NCBI GenBank assembly: GCA_029891385.1
Contig: CM057224.1
Coordinates: forward strand, 4,836,001-4,900,000
From: Erythroxylum novogranatense
Taxonomy: Eukaryota > Streptophyta > Magnoliopsida > Malpighiales > Erythroxylaceae
Reading direction: 5' to 3'
Length of the DNA stretch: 64,000 nucleotides
The notes under the pieces: model-generated
Told to the model about the DNA's origin: nothing
The model's database searches: none
Seen by the model: only the letters and a program-made list of their open reading frames with translations
Shown here: positions 1 through 10,132 of the stretch, in pieces
How the letters are laid out: each line of letters opens with the position of its first letter
Numbering within the stretch: the first letter of the stretch is position 1
Position numbers and translations under genes: made by a program

Positions 1-692
1 TCCTTCGTTATTATAACAGGTGTGTTTCTACATATGACACGATTGTATCGTCCCATCGCTTTTAGTATTCTTCCGTAACTCATAAACTTCTTTGAGATAG
101 ACTTGATCTCGTATTTGAAAGAAGTTTCTCCAACTCGCGCTATTATCTCTGGCTCTATATCCATTTGTTCCTTTCTTAGTTCTTCGAAGTTTACCAATCT
201 TCCCCAGTTTGCTCCTGGATCAACTCGCAAAATAGGCTTGACATTCATCTTGCTGATTCTGATTGAGTAGGAACTTGGTTGAAAAGATTTCAGAGAGATT
301 TCAGAGAAGCGGCAATTTCTCGATTCGGTAGAAATCCCAAAAGTCGCTTTGAGGATTTTATGGCAAATTCTAGAACGATTGTACTTCTCGATGATCTGAC
401 AGCCTTTTTCCCTCTTAAATTTTTCCTTGTGAAAGAAGTTTTAAGTCTGAAACCGTCTAACGCTGTTAATTCCACCGTTCCACTGTCTTGTCTTTAAAAA
501 GAAAAACCAGATGAATGGTCCGTTAACTCCTCCGCTCATCATGCATCCTTGTCTTTATAAAAAAAACAGATGGATGGTCCGTTAACTCCTCCGTCTGTCT
601 GTCTTGTCTTTATGAAAAACCAGATGGATGGTCCGTTAACATCATCATATTGAGGTTGCGTCTGATTTCTTTAAAGCGATCTTCACTTAGTC
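1..692 (-). mobile_element. Ty1-copia 3' fragment: RNase H tail, spacer, start of the extra ORF
   Basis: Read on the minus strand, about 692 to 600 encodes the end of a copia RNase H (LSEDRFKEIRRNLNM). A non-coding spacer follows, and from about 260 down to the window edge comes the beginning of the same extra ORF seen in full at 1442-3730. The block is a direct repeat of 3470-4078, alignable almost end to end. The catalytic RNase H core is absent because an LTR (about 704-1177) abuts the tail. The reading frame has stops. The family is clear from its other copy; whether this is a nested older copy or a product of unequal exchange is inference. Confidence 0.6.
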
Positions 693-703
693 GGGTCTTC
701 AAC

Positions 704-1177
704 TGTTTCTTGAATATGTGCTTCTTGAATCTTGAAAGAAACGGTTATTCAGTTTGAGTCCGTAACTAACTAAAACTTATGTTTCTTTGTTAAAATCGAT
801 TTTGTATCGGCCGCTTTTCTCTTCGCTCGCTTTTCACTTGTAAAGCTTCCGCTCCTTTTCTTTTATGAAGCTTCCGCTTTTTTGTTATAAAGCTTCCCGC
901 TTTTGTTGTAAAGCTTCATCGGTGTTTGCTTCAGCTTGATTTTTAACTTCTACTGTTTTTGCTTCGCTGATTTTTCTTTTCACCGTTTTTTGCTTCTGCC
1001 GATTTTTCTCGTTCAAATTGTTTTTTTGCTTCATTGATTTTTCTCCTTCATTGTTTGTTACTTCTCTTGCGTCCATCTACTTTTCATTTGTTCATGCGTC
1101 TATCTACTTTTCATTGTATATTTCTCTTTGTTTGTCATCAAAATTATTAAATACGTGAAGTGTGGTTTGACTTAACA
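704..1177 (-). mobile_element. Ty1-copia LTR (3' LTR of the minus-strand element)
   Basis: On the minus strand the LTR begins TGTTAAGTCAAACC at 1177, directly after a purine tract. The same start, TGTTAAGTC, recurs on the plus strand near 6098, 18095 and 19006. The body (about 830-1120) is a short tandem array built on GAAGCAAAAATC-like units, which gives the Lys/Gln/Glu-rich translation there. The far end is less sure: a CA at 704-705, just before RNase H homology starts again. Length is about 474 bp. Confidence 0.6.
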
Positions 1178-1193
1178 ATCTCCCCCTTTTTGA
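1178..1193 (-). other. Polypurine tract of the copia element
   Basis: On the minus strand the sequence reads AAAAAGGGGGAGAT immediately before the LTR start TGTTAAG, and is itself preceded by GTTATCATC. This is the usual plant copia arrangement for plus-strand priming next to the 3' LTR. It fixes the orientation of the 1.2-4.4 kb element. Confidence 0.8.
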
Positions 1194-1441
1194 TGATAAC
1201 AAATATTTTGATATAATAGAGGAATATGAAAAGTTTCAAATATACAGAAGTATGAGTAAATAAAAAAATAACTTCTGCTTTCATCTTTCGTCTGCTTTTC
1301 CTTCCAGCTTGATTCTTCCTCATTCTTCCTTCTCCCGCTATTTGTTATTAATCAAAAATTATTTCCCTAACTGCTTCACCAACTTTTTCAGCATCTTCTT
1401 AACCTTCTTCATATCCTTATCAAGTTTCTGAACTTGTTTGT

Positions 1442-3730
1442 TTAGAGTCGACGATTCATCTGCAGTCGAGGATTCCATCTCAACACTTGTTTTTCAACAA
1501 CAAGAATCGTTGTTGTATAAGCTTCCACGTTTGAGACATGTGTTTCAATAATTTGTAGGAGAGGCGGAGGAACATATACAGCTCGATCAGGAATATCAAG
1601 ATCATAGGAGTCAAGTATACGTAGATATGTACTTCCAAGCCAAGGCATAGCTTCTGCAATTGAGTTGATCTCCCACAGAGGTCGATTTTGCATAATGTTG
1701 CGTAAAACAATAGAAGAACATTTTAACTTGCCAATCAGAAAAGAACAATACTGAACCTTTCTGATAGTACCTCCCTGTGGATCATCTGCTGTAGCCTTAG
1801 TTTGGCTTGTTCCTGGATCTTGATAAATGCAGATAGAACTTCGACTTCTTTTCTCTTCACATGCTTCATCAATCAATTGCACTGCTTCTGCAATCTGATC
1901 CGAAGTCATGTCATCCAAAACTGGTTCTGGTTGAACTTTCAGCTTCAGTTTCTCTTCACGCCTGCGTTCCACAAAATTTGGTGGTTGTAAATCAGGTACC
2001 ACCTTGATTACCGTACTGTCCAGTATTGGATAAGAAGTCAGACGCTCTCCAAATGGTTCTGGTGGATATGGTTCTCTTGCAACTCTTTTCGCTTGATCAT
2101 AGAAATTCTTGTAACCCCTATCCAATGGATGTAGAATGTCAGAATCAAATTCAAGTGATTTGAAGAAGGCTTTCACAAATCTCTTTGGTTTGTCTCGGAT
2201 GATGAGAGATTTGGTCTTCTTCTCCTCTCAGAACAACCAATCTGTGTTCCCAACTTTCTCTTTGAAAAGTTAAAGATTCGGATGGAACACTAGTCATCAC
2301 ACTTACTACTTTCTGAGTAACCTTTTGTCTCATAACATGTGTAGCAATTTGTTTGTGGACAAATGAAGACTGAAAAGTAGTAGAAACTACTTCTTCAAAA
2401 ATTGGATTGTCAAGGACAGTGTGAGTATCCTTGAGATTACCAGTAATAACTTCGACATTAACTTCAAGAATATCACCGTATCATCAATGACATTTGTTTA
2501 GTATCAACAATGCCTTTTTCTTGTCTTGCCTTCTTAGACTTTGGTTTTGTTGTTGGACTTCCTTCCTTTCTCGGACTCATTTTCTTTCGCCTTGGTGACC
2601 TTTTAGGTTGCGTTTTCATCTTTCCAGGTTCTTCTTTCCTTTTTCCTCCAGCTCCTCGAGACTGAGTTTCTGAATCATTTTCAAGGATTGATGACAGGGA
2701 CTTTGTAGCTCTTGATCCTTGTAGTTGAGAATGCTCTGATTGGCTTGAGTCTTTGGATTTACTGGCTTCTTTCTCGCTTCGAGTTTTCGCTCTGGTAACC
2801 TTCTTGCTTTCTTTGGAATGTCACTCGGTAGAGGTTCCCTTTACGCTTCAAGTCACCGATTCAAAAAATCGAACACCTCTGGACTTTGATTCCTCGGAAT
2901 GTGAACTTCTTGTTTCCTTCATAGGAGACTGCTTCTGTATACGCTTGTCCTCAATCGTTGCTTTCCTTGGCGATTCTGCTCCTTTTCTGTCTGAAAGTCT
3001 CAGACCCATTTTCGCAATTGATGTTGAATCGATGTAGCTTCTAATAGATATCTTCTGTCTAACTGCCCAATCCAATCTGATGCCAGATTCTCTGAACACT
3101 CTTGTCAACAGCATCCCATACGGACTAGTGTTTGTATCCTTTATTGATTTTACCATGTACTGGAAAATCAAAAATGGTAAATCTATTGGGTGATGATTCA
3201 GAAGATGAAAAATACATTGTTCATCCAGGGTAGTGACTTGATGTCGTGAACCTAATCTAGGTAACACACAGTCACATAGAACCGCGAACAATACCCTTGC
3301 CTTTGGTACCAGCCAAGAGGCTCTCCTTTCACTTGGGTTATTTTATCCATAAAGTTGACGACTAACTTCATCTTCGTTCATCTTAAGCTTAGTCATCCAT
3401 TTCGTCATGTTAGTGAGTCGAACTCCATCCATCGGACATTCATCGACTTTCTCCAAGAACTCCTTCACATTATAACCGAGTGTGTGTCTACATACGACAC
3501 GATTGTATCATCTCTCGATTTAGTATTCTTCCGTAACTCGATAAACTTCTCTCGAGATAGACTTCATCTCGCATTTCAAAGAAGTTTTCCAACTGCCGCG
3601 ATTATCTGCGCTCTATATCCATCTCTTCGCTTCGAAGTTGTTCAAGTTTACCAATCTTCCGATCCTCGATCCCGGATCAAGTCGCAAAATAGGCTTGACA
3701 TTCATCTTGCTGATTCGATTGAGTAGGAAC
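1442..3730 (-). pseudogene. Extra ORF downstream of copia RNase H, uncharacterised plant transposon-associated protein
   Basis: A coding-like region in several frames on the minus strand, between the RNase H end (about 4030) and the polypurine tract (1180). Open segments are 3291-2848 and 2176-1442 (244 residues). The N-terminal part holds a recognisable block, DEQCIFHLLNHHPIDLPFL then PYGMLLTRVFRESGI, near 3215-3080. A basic Ser/Lys-rich middle and a Pro-rich acidic C-terminal part follow. The same block occurs on the plus strand at 7530-7670 (DEQCLFYLLNHTPLNLPFL), so the protein is a conserved part of this family and not a chance frame. Its position after RNase H is that of the third ORF of SIRE-like copia elements, but I see no signal peptide or membrane segment to call it env-like. 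It vaguely resembles the 'putative plant transposon protein' domain found in retrotransposons; function unknown. Several frameshifts and stops. Confidence 0.6.
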
Positions 3731-4078
3731 TTTGCTTGAAGAAATATCACGAGATTTAAGAGAACTAACAATTTGTGAATTCGCGAAATCCCAAAGGTCG
3801 CTTTAGGATTTTATAGTGAATTCTAGAACGATTCTACTTCTCGATGATTTGACAGTTTTTCCGCTAAAACTCTTTTTTGTCAAAGAAGTTTTATATCTGA
3901 AACCGTAACGCCTTAACTCCACCGTCTGCCTTTGTTGTCTTCATGAAAACCGGATGAATGCCCCGTTAACTCCTCCGTCTATCATGTCTCGGTCTTCATG
4001 AAAACCGGATGAATGGTCCGTTAGCATCACCATATTGAGGTTGCGGCTCGATTTCTTTAAAGGGATCTTCACTTAGTG
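3470..4078. repeat. Direct repeat copy 2 (partner at about 10-692)
   Basis: This stretch aligns with 10-692 through long shared runs such as GCAAAATAGGCTTGACATTC and GAACGATT(G/C)TACTTCTCGATGAT. It covers the first part of the extra ORF, the spacer and the RNase H tail of the copia family on the minus strand. The two copies differ by many small indels and substitutions. Confidence 0.8.
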
Positions 4079-4440
4079 GTTTTGTGAAGAAATCCGATCG
4101 ATATTTTGTTTCCACGAATCGTAGATCGCGACTTTCCTCTGAACGTAATCTCTCAAGAAATGATGTCGACTTCTATGTGCTTGACCTTGAATGTTGTATT
4201 GGATTCTTTCGAAGTCGATGGCGGTGGTGTTGTCGCAGATATTGGAATCTCTTCCTCTTGTATTGAGTAGTCCTCCAATTGATACTTGATCCACAATATT
4301 TGTGAACAACAACTTCATGCGACATATATTCACTTTTCGAGCTGATAATGCAATCGAGCTTTGTCTCTTGCTTGACCATGACACTAGGTTTGGTCCAAGA
4401 AAGTGACACCACCACTGTATACCATCTTTGTTTCGACTTC
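4030..4440 (-). pseudogene. Ty1-copia RNase H domain, C-terminal part
   Basis: The minus strand encodes the end of a copia polyprotein. Read in order it gives FLGPNLVSWSSK (the SWSSKKQ motif of copia RNase H), LLFTNIVDQVS, CDNTTAI (the conserved CDNxxAI motif with the catalytic Asp), HHFLRDYV (the HHxxRD motif), and DFFTKPLSEDPFKE (the terminal FTKPL motif) at about 4093-4050. RNase H removes the RNA strand during reverse transcription. No reverse transcriptase or integrase is found upstream (above 4440), so the copy is truncated. Frameshifts separate the motifs. The extra ORF follows after the spacer. Confidence 0.8.
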
Positions 4441-4546
4441 ACAAAGTTTTGATTGAATGTAACTTCGAACTAGAATAACATAATTGACTAATACTTATCA
4501 AGTTATGCTTTAGACCATCAACTAATAAGACGTTGTTAATGCATGC

Positions 4547-5510
4547 ATGGAATTCTTATCAATCTTACGAATGTCATTCTTTCTAGTGAATCGAAATCCC
4601 ATAGATTTACCCTCGGTGGTGTTTGTGAGGAAGATCATGGTTTCTTCTATCTTTGGTAACATTTCGTTTTCTTTTGTTTATTCTATTTACGTAATCAAAT
4701 TTCACATTTTACTTTGTTATTTTACAGCTAATTGACTTGAGCTGGATAATTCAAGTGGTGAGGATGACAGGCTTGGTATCAACGAACTCTTTGAGGTACT
4801 TGTTCCTTTTAAAGGAGTGCAAAGGTTGATCAGGTTTCACGAGAAGTTCTTTGGAAATCTTCCAGGGTCAACAGTTCTTCTAACTCCATACAGGGAACTA
4901 GTGTATCAGATTCTATCCTGAAAATATATGGTGAGGGGTTGCTTTGCATTCTTGATTCCATGAATATGGTTGATCATGAGAAGATGCAAAATATTGCAGA
5001 AGCGACTTTTGAAACGTTTAGACGTCTATCATTAGACTATGAGCATTTTTTGAAGGTGTAAAGGAATTCATACACCTCTCATCTAAACTTGCTCAAATAG
5101 AGGGTCTATGGCTAAGACCTGTGTTTTGAAAAGCTCATTGACATCTATGACAAAGAAGAAGATGCTATTTGACAATGATTCGCCAACACAAAGCAGCAGA
5201 GCTACTTTTGAGGTTTCGAGAACCGCTTAAGTCGATAAAAGAAGAAGTATGACGAACGAAAGAGATGCTTCTTGTGCTAGAGAAGCAGGTTAGCTGTTGT
5301 GAGGCTAAGACATTGAAACTGCAGGCTTGTGCGGAAGAGTTTGGTGAAGATGCATTGGAGTCAGAGAGAAGCATGGATGCTGCTTATAACGAAATGGTAA
5401 AAGCTATGGACTGGGAATAGCAGAAGGAAACTGCGGTGGAAGCATTAAAGACAAAGACCTTTGGAGACATGAAGGGTTCAGCTCCAGGTTTCCAACTATG
5501 TTAAGTTGTA
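4547..5510 (+). pseudogene. Degraded spliced gene fragment of unknown family
   Basis: Codon-like sequence over about 950 bp in three alternating frames. The first exon-like piece (4547-4659) ends at a GTAAC donor and a TTTTACAG acceptor follows near 4729, suggesting a short intron. Readable blocks include GINELFEVLVPFKGVQRLI (about 4770-4830), GEGLLCILDSMNMVDHEKM (about 4935-4990) and a C-terminal acidic coiled-coil-like stretch with KAMDWEQQKE (about 5400-5430), then a stop after FQLC at about 5503. The helical, coiled-coil character recalls plant MATH/coiled-coil or PEARLI-4-type proteins, but I cannot place it. It may be a captured host fragment or a relic of another element. Stops and frameshifts exclude a functional protein. 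Confidence 0.4.
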
Positions 5511-5639
5511 ATAATATTGTTGATGTAGAATCTGTAATCGTGTATTTATTGAATTAAGTGATGTTGATGTTTTGTGTAAACAAAAATAAAAGCAGTGTCG
5601 GTTGTGTTTCCAAGTTCTAGGATGGGCCATTTTAGAATC

Positions 5640-6300
5640 TTCTACGGTAGTTCTTTGCATTATCTAGATCGAAAGCTAAAGTTCTATCCATTGTAAGTCT
5701 TACTAATGACAAAGGTTTGGGTGCATTTCGATCTGTATTTCTCCTTTCTGTGGTTACCAAATTTTACCGAAATGTCGGTGTCTCTTGTGGTGCTCTTCTT
5801 CTAATTACATTCATGTTTGCTTACTTCTTGAATACGTTTTGGCAAGAATCGACATTATTATACCGCTTAGAACATTATTCGATACAAGAAAAACAGTCTT
5901 CCGGTTCATACATTTTGGGGTTAGCGTGTCTTTCCTTGCCACAATTAAAAATTATGACGGTCTCACCTATGAATTAAAGCGTTAATCTCTTTCTCGTGTT
6001 TATTTACATGTACTGATTGATAAAGTTTGACATTATGCCTATTAATTGAACGTCAATCTACCCGATGAAGAAATCATGCGATTAAAAAGAAGAGATTTTT
6101 AAGTCTAAACGACTTGACATAAATGATGTTGATAAAGTACAAATAATGATGAAAACAAGACGAATTTTAAAAGCAAACTCAAGTTGAAAAGCGATGGAAG
6201 CAAAACCGCATTTGCTTAGCGCATTAAAGTTGTCAAAAGTAGACGGAGTAAAAGCAGCGATGGAAAGCGAGAAAGCAAAGCACGTGTGAATTAAGAATCA
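5640..6300 (+). repeat. Dispersed copia-family repeat unit with LTR start near 6098
   Basis: A plus-strand copy of the repeat that recurs at 17.5-20.0 kb. Shared runs include TCTAATTACATTCATGTTTG, CTATGAATTAAA(G/A)CGTTAATC and TTTGACATTAT. It ends in a purine tract (AAAAAGAAGAGATT) followed by TTTTAAGTC, a mutated LTR start matching TGTTAAGTC elsewhere. The LTR-like part then runs into GAAGCAAAACC-type minirepeats. No coding capacity. Confidence 0.55.
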
Positions 6301-7050
6301 GTTTGAGTTAGTTACAAAAGTCAATTGAATAACCGGTTCTTTCAAGATTGAAGCAATCTCTGTTCTCGTCGCCTTCATCTTCATGGAAAATGTAAAATAA
6401 TTGTAGAAGGTCAATCATCGAGTAGTAGTGCGTGAGAAACCTATTAGCTATGAATTGAAACGTCCATCGGCATTTGGCGGGAATTGCCATTATCATAATA
6501 GTTAGAAGATTATTGGATACAGAAAAAATGTATGTGAAAGTGATCAAGTTGTGGTTTTTGCTTTTGCTTCCGCCTACTTTTGCTTTAAATCGCTTTTCAA
6601 CTTCCGTCTGCTTTTCCTTCTCTGGTCCACTTGTCACTTTTAAATGCATTTCAAGTTTATGTAAATATGAATTTATTGGCCTAGAAATATTGCCCTTTGG
6701 TTTTGATTTTATAATATATTTAACTATGTTGAGATTTAAATGCGATTTCGCCAACCGTTCTTCATCGAATGGTTTAATGAAGCGTAATCGAGTTAAAAGA
6801 GCGTCCAGAGTAACGGCGTTCAGAACAGTAAGTTACACCTGGTAACTTGTGGAACAAGGAAAGTTCTGAAGGAAAAATTTAAGTGTTCAGAATCCCAATG
6901 AGTCTAGAGCACGCCTGGCAAGACCCTTTATATAACCTCAAATCAGAAACGGTTCGAGTACCATTAGCCTTGAGGCGTTTGATCTCTCTGTCTCTCAAAA
7001 TCCTATCGAACGAGATAACCATTGAAGAACAGAGTATCTGAATCATTTTC
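6301..7050 (+). other. Copia-family LTR end and flanking repeat, no gene
   Basis: It contains the sequence GAATAACCGGTTCTTTCAAG (near 6327), a motif that recurs at the 3' end of this family's LTR (also about 8448, 9821 and 19243). Another partial copy of the dispersed unit follows (TATGAATTGAAACGTC near 6450; TTAGAAGATTATTGGATAC near 6500). The region from 6700 to 7050 has no assignable content. The open frames here run through repeat DNA and are not considered genes. Confidence 0.4.
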
Positions 7051-7059
7051 AAATCGAAG

Positions 7060-8208
7060 CAATGGAAGGAGCTATGATGTATGGAAGGCATGTGGACTTG
7101 AATCTCTACGAAGAGATCTGATGGATATCGAACCGTAGATTATTGGAGCGGTTGGAGAAATTTCTTCGCAGTCCGAGAGGATGTGTATCCAAATCAGGTA
7201 TTTGATTTTTGGAAGTATGCACAGATGGTGGAAAAGACTATTGTGTCAACGGTAGACGGAGTTACCATTATTGTTACAATGGACTTAATTGAGAAGTCGA
7301 TGGATGTTCACCGTTGGAGAAAAGCTTTCACCAATCCAAAATGGATAACAATGGGCGGTTTAAAGGAAACAGATGTTAGTAAGCGACTTTATGGAGTGAA
7401 TGACCCATCGGAAGGAAGACATCAAGTCTGGTGCCGAAAGCTAGGGTTCTTCATGCGATTCTATTGCACTTTGCATCGTACCAAGAACGAGTTCAAGACA
7501 CTTGGTAACTACCTTCGATGAGCAGTGCTTATTCTATCTGCTGAACCACACACCATTAAATTTACCATTTCTGATATTTCATTATATGGTGAAACAAATG
7601 AAACATACAACTATTTATCCGTACGGCATGCTATTGACAAAATTTTAAGAGAATCGGAATTGCCTCTTGGAAGTGGAAAAACCTCAGAGTGCCTGTAAAA
7701 AGCACTATCAATTTAGGTACTATAAACAGAATTGACTTGAAGATTCTCAACAGTAGAAATGAAGATTCTGAGAACAAAGTTAGGAATGACGGGGAGGAGT
7801 TACAGAAGAAGTCTCCTGCAACAAGTTGCAGATCTCAAGTGAGCTCACACATGCGGATCAATGGAAGGAGAAAATCATGTGGAGGACCTTCGTTGAAAGA
7901 GTTTATGCGTCAAGAAGAAGTTAGGCTTGTTCAAGATAATGAAGGTGGGTCAAAAGGAAAGCGAGGACTACATCCAATCACGACGATATGATACTACACT
8001 TACGTCTCTAGAACTCGTGGCGATGATGATCAAGCTTCTTTGCCTTCCTCGCGCGCATAATGAAGTACAAAGTTTACGTCATCTGACGCGCATAATGAAG
8101 TACAAAGTTTACGTCAAGAAGTCAAAGAATGAAGGAAATAATGAATCGAATGGAGAAGATGATGATGTATATGCAGGCGGGATGATAGATATCACGAAGA
8201 TCTTGTGA
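7060..8208 (+). pseudogene. Second copy of the copia-family extra ORF (plus strand)
   Basis: A plus-strand homologue of the minus-strand ORF at 1442-3730. The N-terminal portion (7120-7521) holds WRNFFAVREDVYPNQVF, matching WRNFFQIRDQVYLKEVY encoded near 130-90 on the minus strand. Then come VSKRLYGVNDPSEGRHQ (about 7375-7425) and LVPKARVL in the next frame. After a frameshift, 7530-7670 gives DEQCLFYLLNHTPLNLPFL and PYGMLLTKFLRES. The C-terminal part is Lys/Glu/Asp-rich, ending EGNNESNGEDDDVY around 8128-8170. Two or more frameshifts and several stops break it. It shows that the extra ORF is a stable family component. Function unknown. Confidence 0.6.
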
Positions 8209-9300
8209 AATTTATGCGAGTCATCACCGTTAATCGTTTCTTATTATAACAAATAGGGAGAAGAAGAAGTTGTTATTGTATTCTCTATGTTTTGTTTTGT
8301 TGTCTAATTTGTTATCATATATATATATATATATATGGGTACGACTTATCGGATGTCTTCTCTATTGATCATCTTGAAGCTTCTTCTTCTCGAAGATTAG
8401 TCCATCATCTTCATGAAGCTCTCGAAGAACAAGGTAAGAGTCAACGGAATAACTGCTTTTTTCAAGATTCAAGAAGAAAGAATAAATAGCGATTCTGATT
8501 TAAAGTTATACATACAAGTCAAAACGAAGATTAATTTTTTGTGAGTTACAGAATAAGCTAAATTACAATTAAAGGAACAAAAGTTTGTCCAGAAGACGCA
8601 TTTGTCTGAATTAGTGACAAGCTGTTGCTATTTTTACTGTAAAACTGTTCCAAACATTCTTTTTAAGAAAGTTATATGTTCTTTGCTGGTTGAAATAGAT
8701 GACGTAAGTTTAATTGTTGTTATGTTCTTGCAATGAAGGATATGATGTATATACGTTAAAGAAGAAGAAGACCAAGAATGTGGTAGGAATTGTTTGATCG
8801 AAGTTAAGAGGAGAAAGGTTTGAAAGTTTAGATATAGAGGTATCAGGAGGGCGTGGGGCAGTACTGCAAGATGATAAAGTGAAACAGGAAGGATTTGCGT
8901 TGAGATAGGTTTAAAATAGTTTACATGTGTAAAGAATAGTTTCAAAGAAGGATTAGTCAATTCAGATACTCCAGGAATCGAATCTGAAATTTAAAACGAG
9001 TTGGAAATGACATCAAGTGAACTGCTTTAAATAAAGAAGAACAAGAGGAAGTTAAAAGAAGCAAACATAATTTGTGCGAAGAGAAAACCGAGAAGAAAAC
9101 GAAAGCAAGAGCAGACGGTCGCTGAATCATCAGTCCATATTACGAAGAAGAATGCTGTTATACTGGACAGATAATTTTGTGCAAAATCTTCAACACCTTG
9201 GTTGATTGTCATTATTTGGCGAAGGTGTTGAAGACTTTTCAGTAGATCATCTGTCAGGAATGTTTGCAGGACACTCATCTTCATGATGATAGTTGCCAAC
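8209..9300 (+). other. Degraded copia-family sequence, AT microsatellite
   Basis: No gene is supported. It holds an (AT)n run at 8319-8336 and an LTR-end motif (GAATAACTGCTTTTTTCAAG near 8447). A long purine-rich tract follows, whose plus strand reads as Lys/Glu-rich low-complexity sequence. Part of it (about 8690-8980) resembles 20220-20470, sharing GTAAGTTTAA and GAATCG blocks. It is probably internal sequence of a plus-strand copia copy leading to the pol fragment at 9310. Confidence 0.3.
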
Positions 9301-9309
9301 CCCATAAGG

Positions 9310-9535
9310 AAGATGACATGGTGAGTGGCAGCGGTTCAAAGAAATTAGATGATATAATAGAAACTCCATCATCAGGAACTGAGTAAGATGACGTTGAGGA
9401 TTTTCCAGATACCAGTGTATTGAAAAAAGATTGGAAGTATAGGAGTTCTGATCCAGAAGATCTAATTATTGGAGAGACCTGTCAAAGAAGACGAAGCTTG
9501 GATTTTATCGATGCAAGAGAAAAGCAGAGGAGTTG
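9310..9535 (+). pseudogene. Ty1-copia pol fragment: linker between integrase and reverse transcriptase
   Basis: In one plus-strand frame the sequence encodes DDIIETPSSGTE, a stop, then DDVEDFPDTSVLKKDWKYR, SSDPEDLIIGETCQRRRSL and DFIDA. The DWKYR..HPEDLIIG..(R/S)SL pattern is the well-known stretch just before the copia reverse transcriptase domain. Only this piece survives; no RT follows, because the sequence passes into LTR-type minirepeats at about 9540. It shows that a plus-strand copia copy of the same kind lay here. Confidence 0.6.
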
Positions 9536-9539
9536 AAAA

Positions 9540-9880
9540 TACATGAAGTTGAAAAAATAGGCGAACTTCGTAAAAATGTATTTAGTTGAAAAATAGAGCG
9601 AAGTCGAAAAAGCGATTAAGTATGCGAAGAAATACAAACATAGACGAAGTTGACAGCACACACGAAGCTGAGAACGCAGACGAAGTTCACAACACCGACT
9701 AAGTTTACAACACAGACGAAGTTAACAACATAGACGAAGTTAACAACACAAATGAACACGACAAAGCACACGGAAGCATATGCAAGAATGAGTTTGAGTT
9801 AGCTACAGAACCTCCAACTGAATAAGCATTTCTTTCAACATTAAAGAAGAAAGAATGAAGAAGCAGTTAGAGACAAAAGT
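9540..9880 (+). repeat. Copia LTR minirepeat array with LTR end motif
   Basis: A tandem series of about 17-bp units of the form GACGAAGTTAACAACACA runs from about 9600 to 9760, degenerate at the edges. It is followed by GAGTTTGAGTTAGCTACAG and GAATAAGCATTTCTTTCAAC, the LTR-end motif of this family. The reverse complement of the same unit type makes up 20.98-22.05 kb. Confidence 0.6.
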
Positions 9881-10132
9881 TTTAAATACAAGTCGAAAGT
9901 TATGAGAATCGGGTTTTTCCTATTACGACGAGTATCTCAGGCAGATTAGGCGTCGATTGCGGCGTACATTCATTTCTTCGACGAGCTTATCCATTTGTGA
10001 CGGCAAGTGGTATTCACATCGGAAAACCTTTTTCGAGACATAGTTTAGGCGATGAAGAAGATTCAGGATTTTTCCCGAAAATATCAAAATCAATATATAT
10101 TAAGCAAGCGATATAAGGGAGATGAATTGAAA

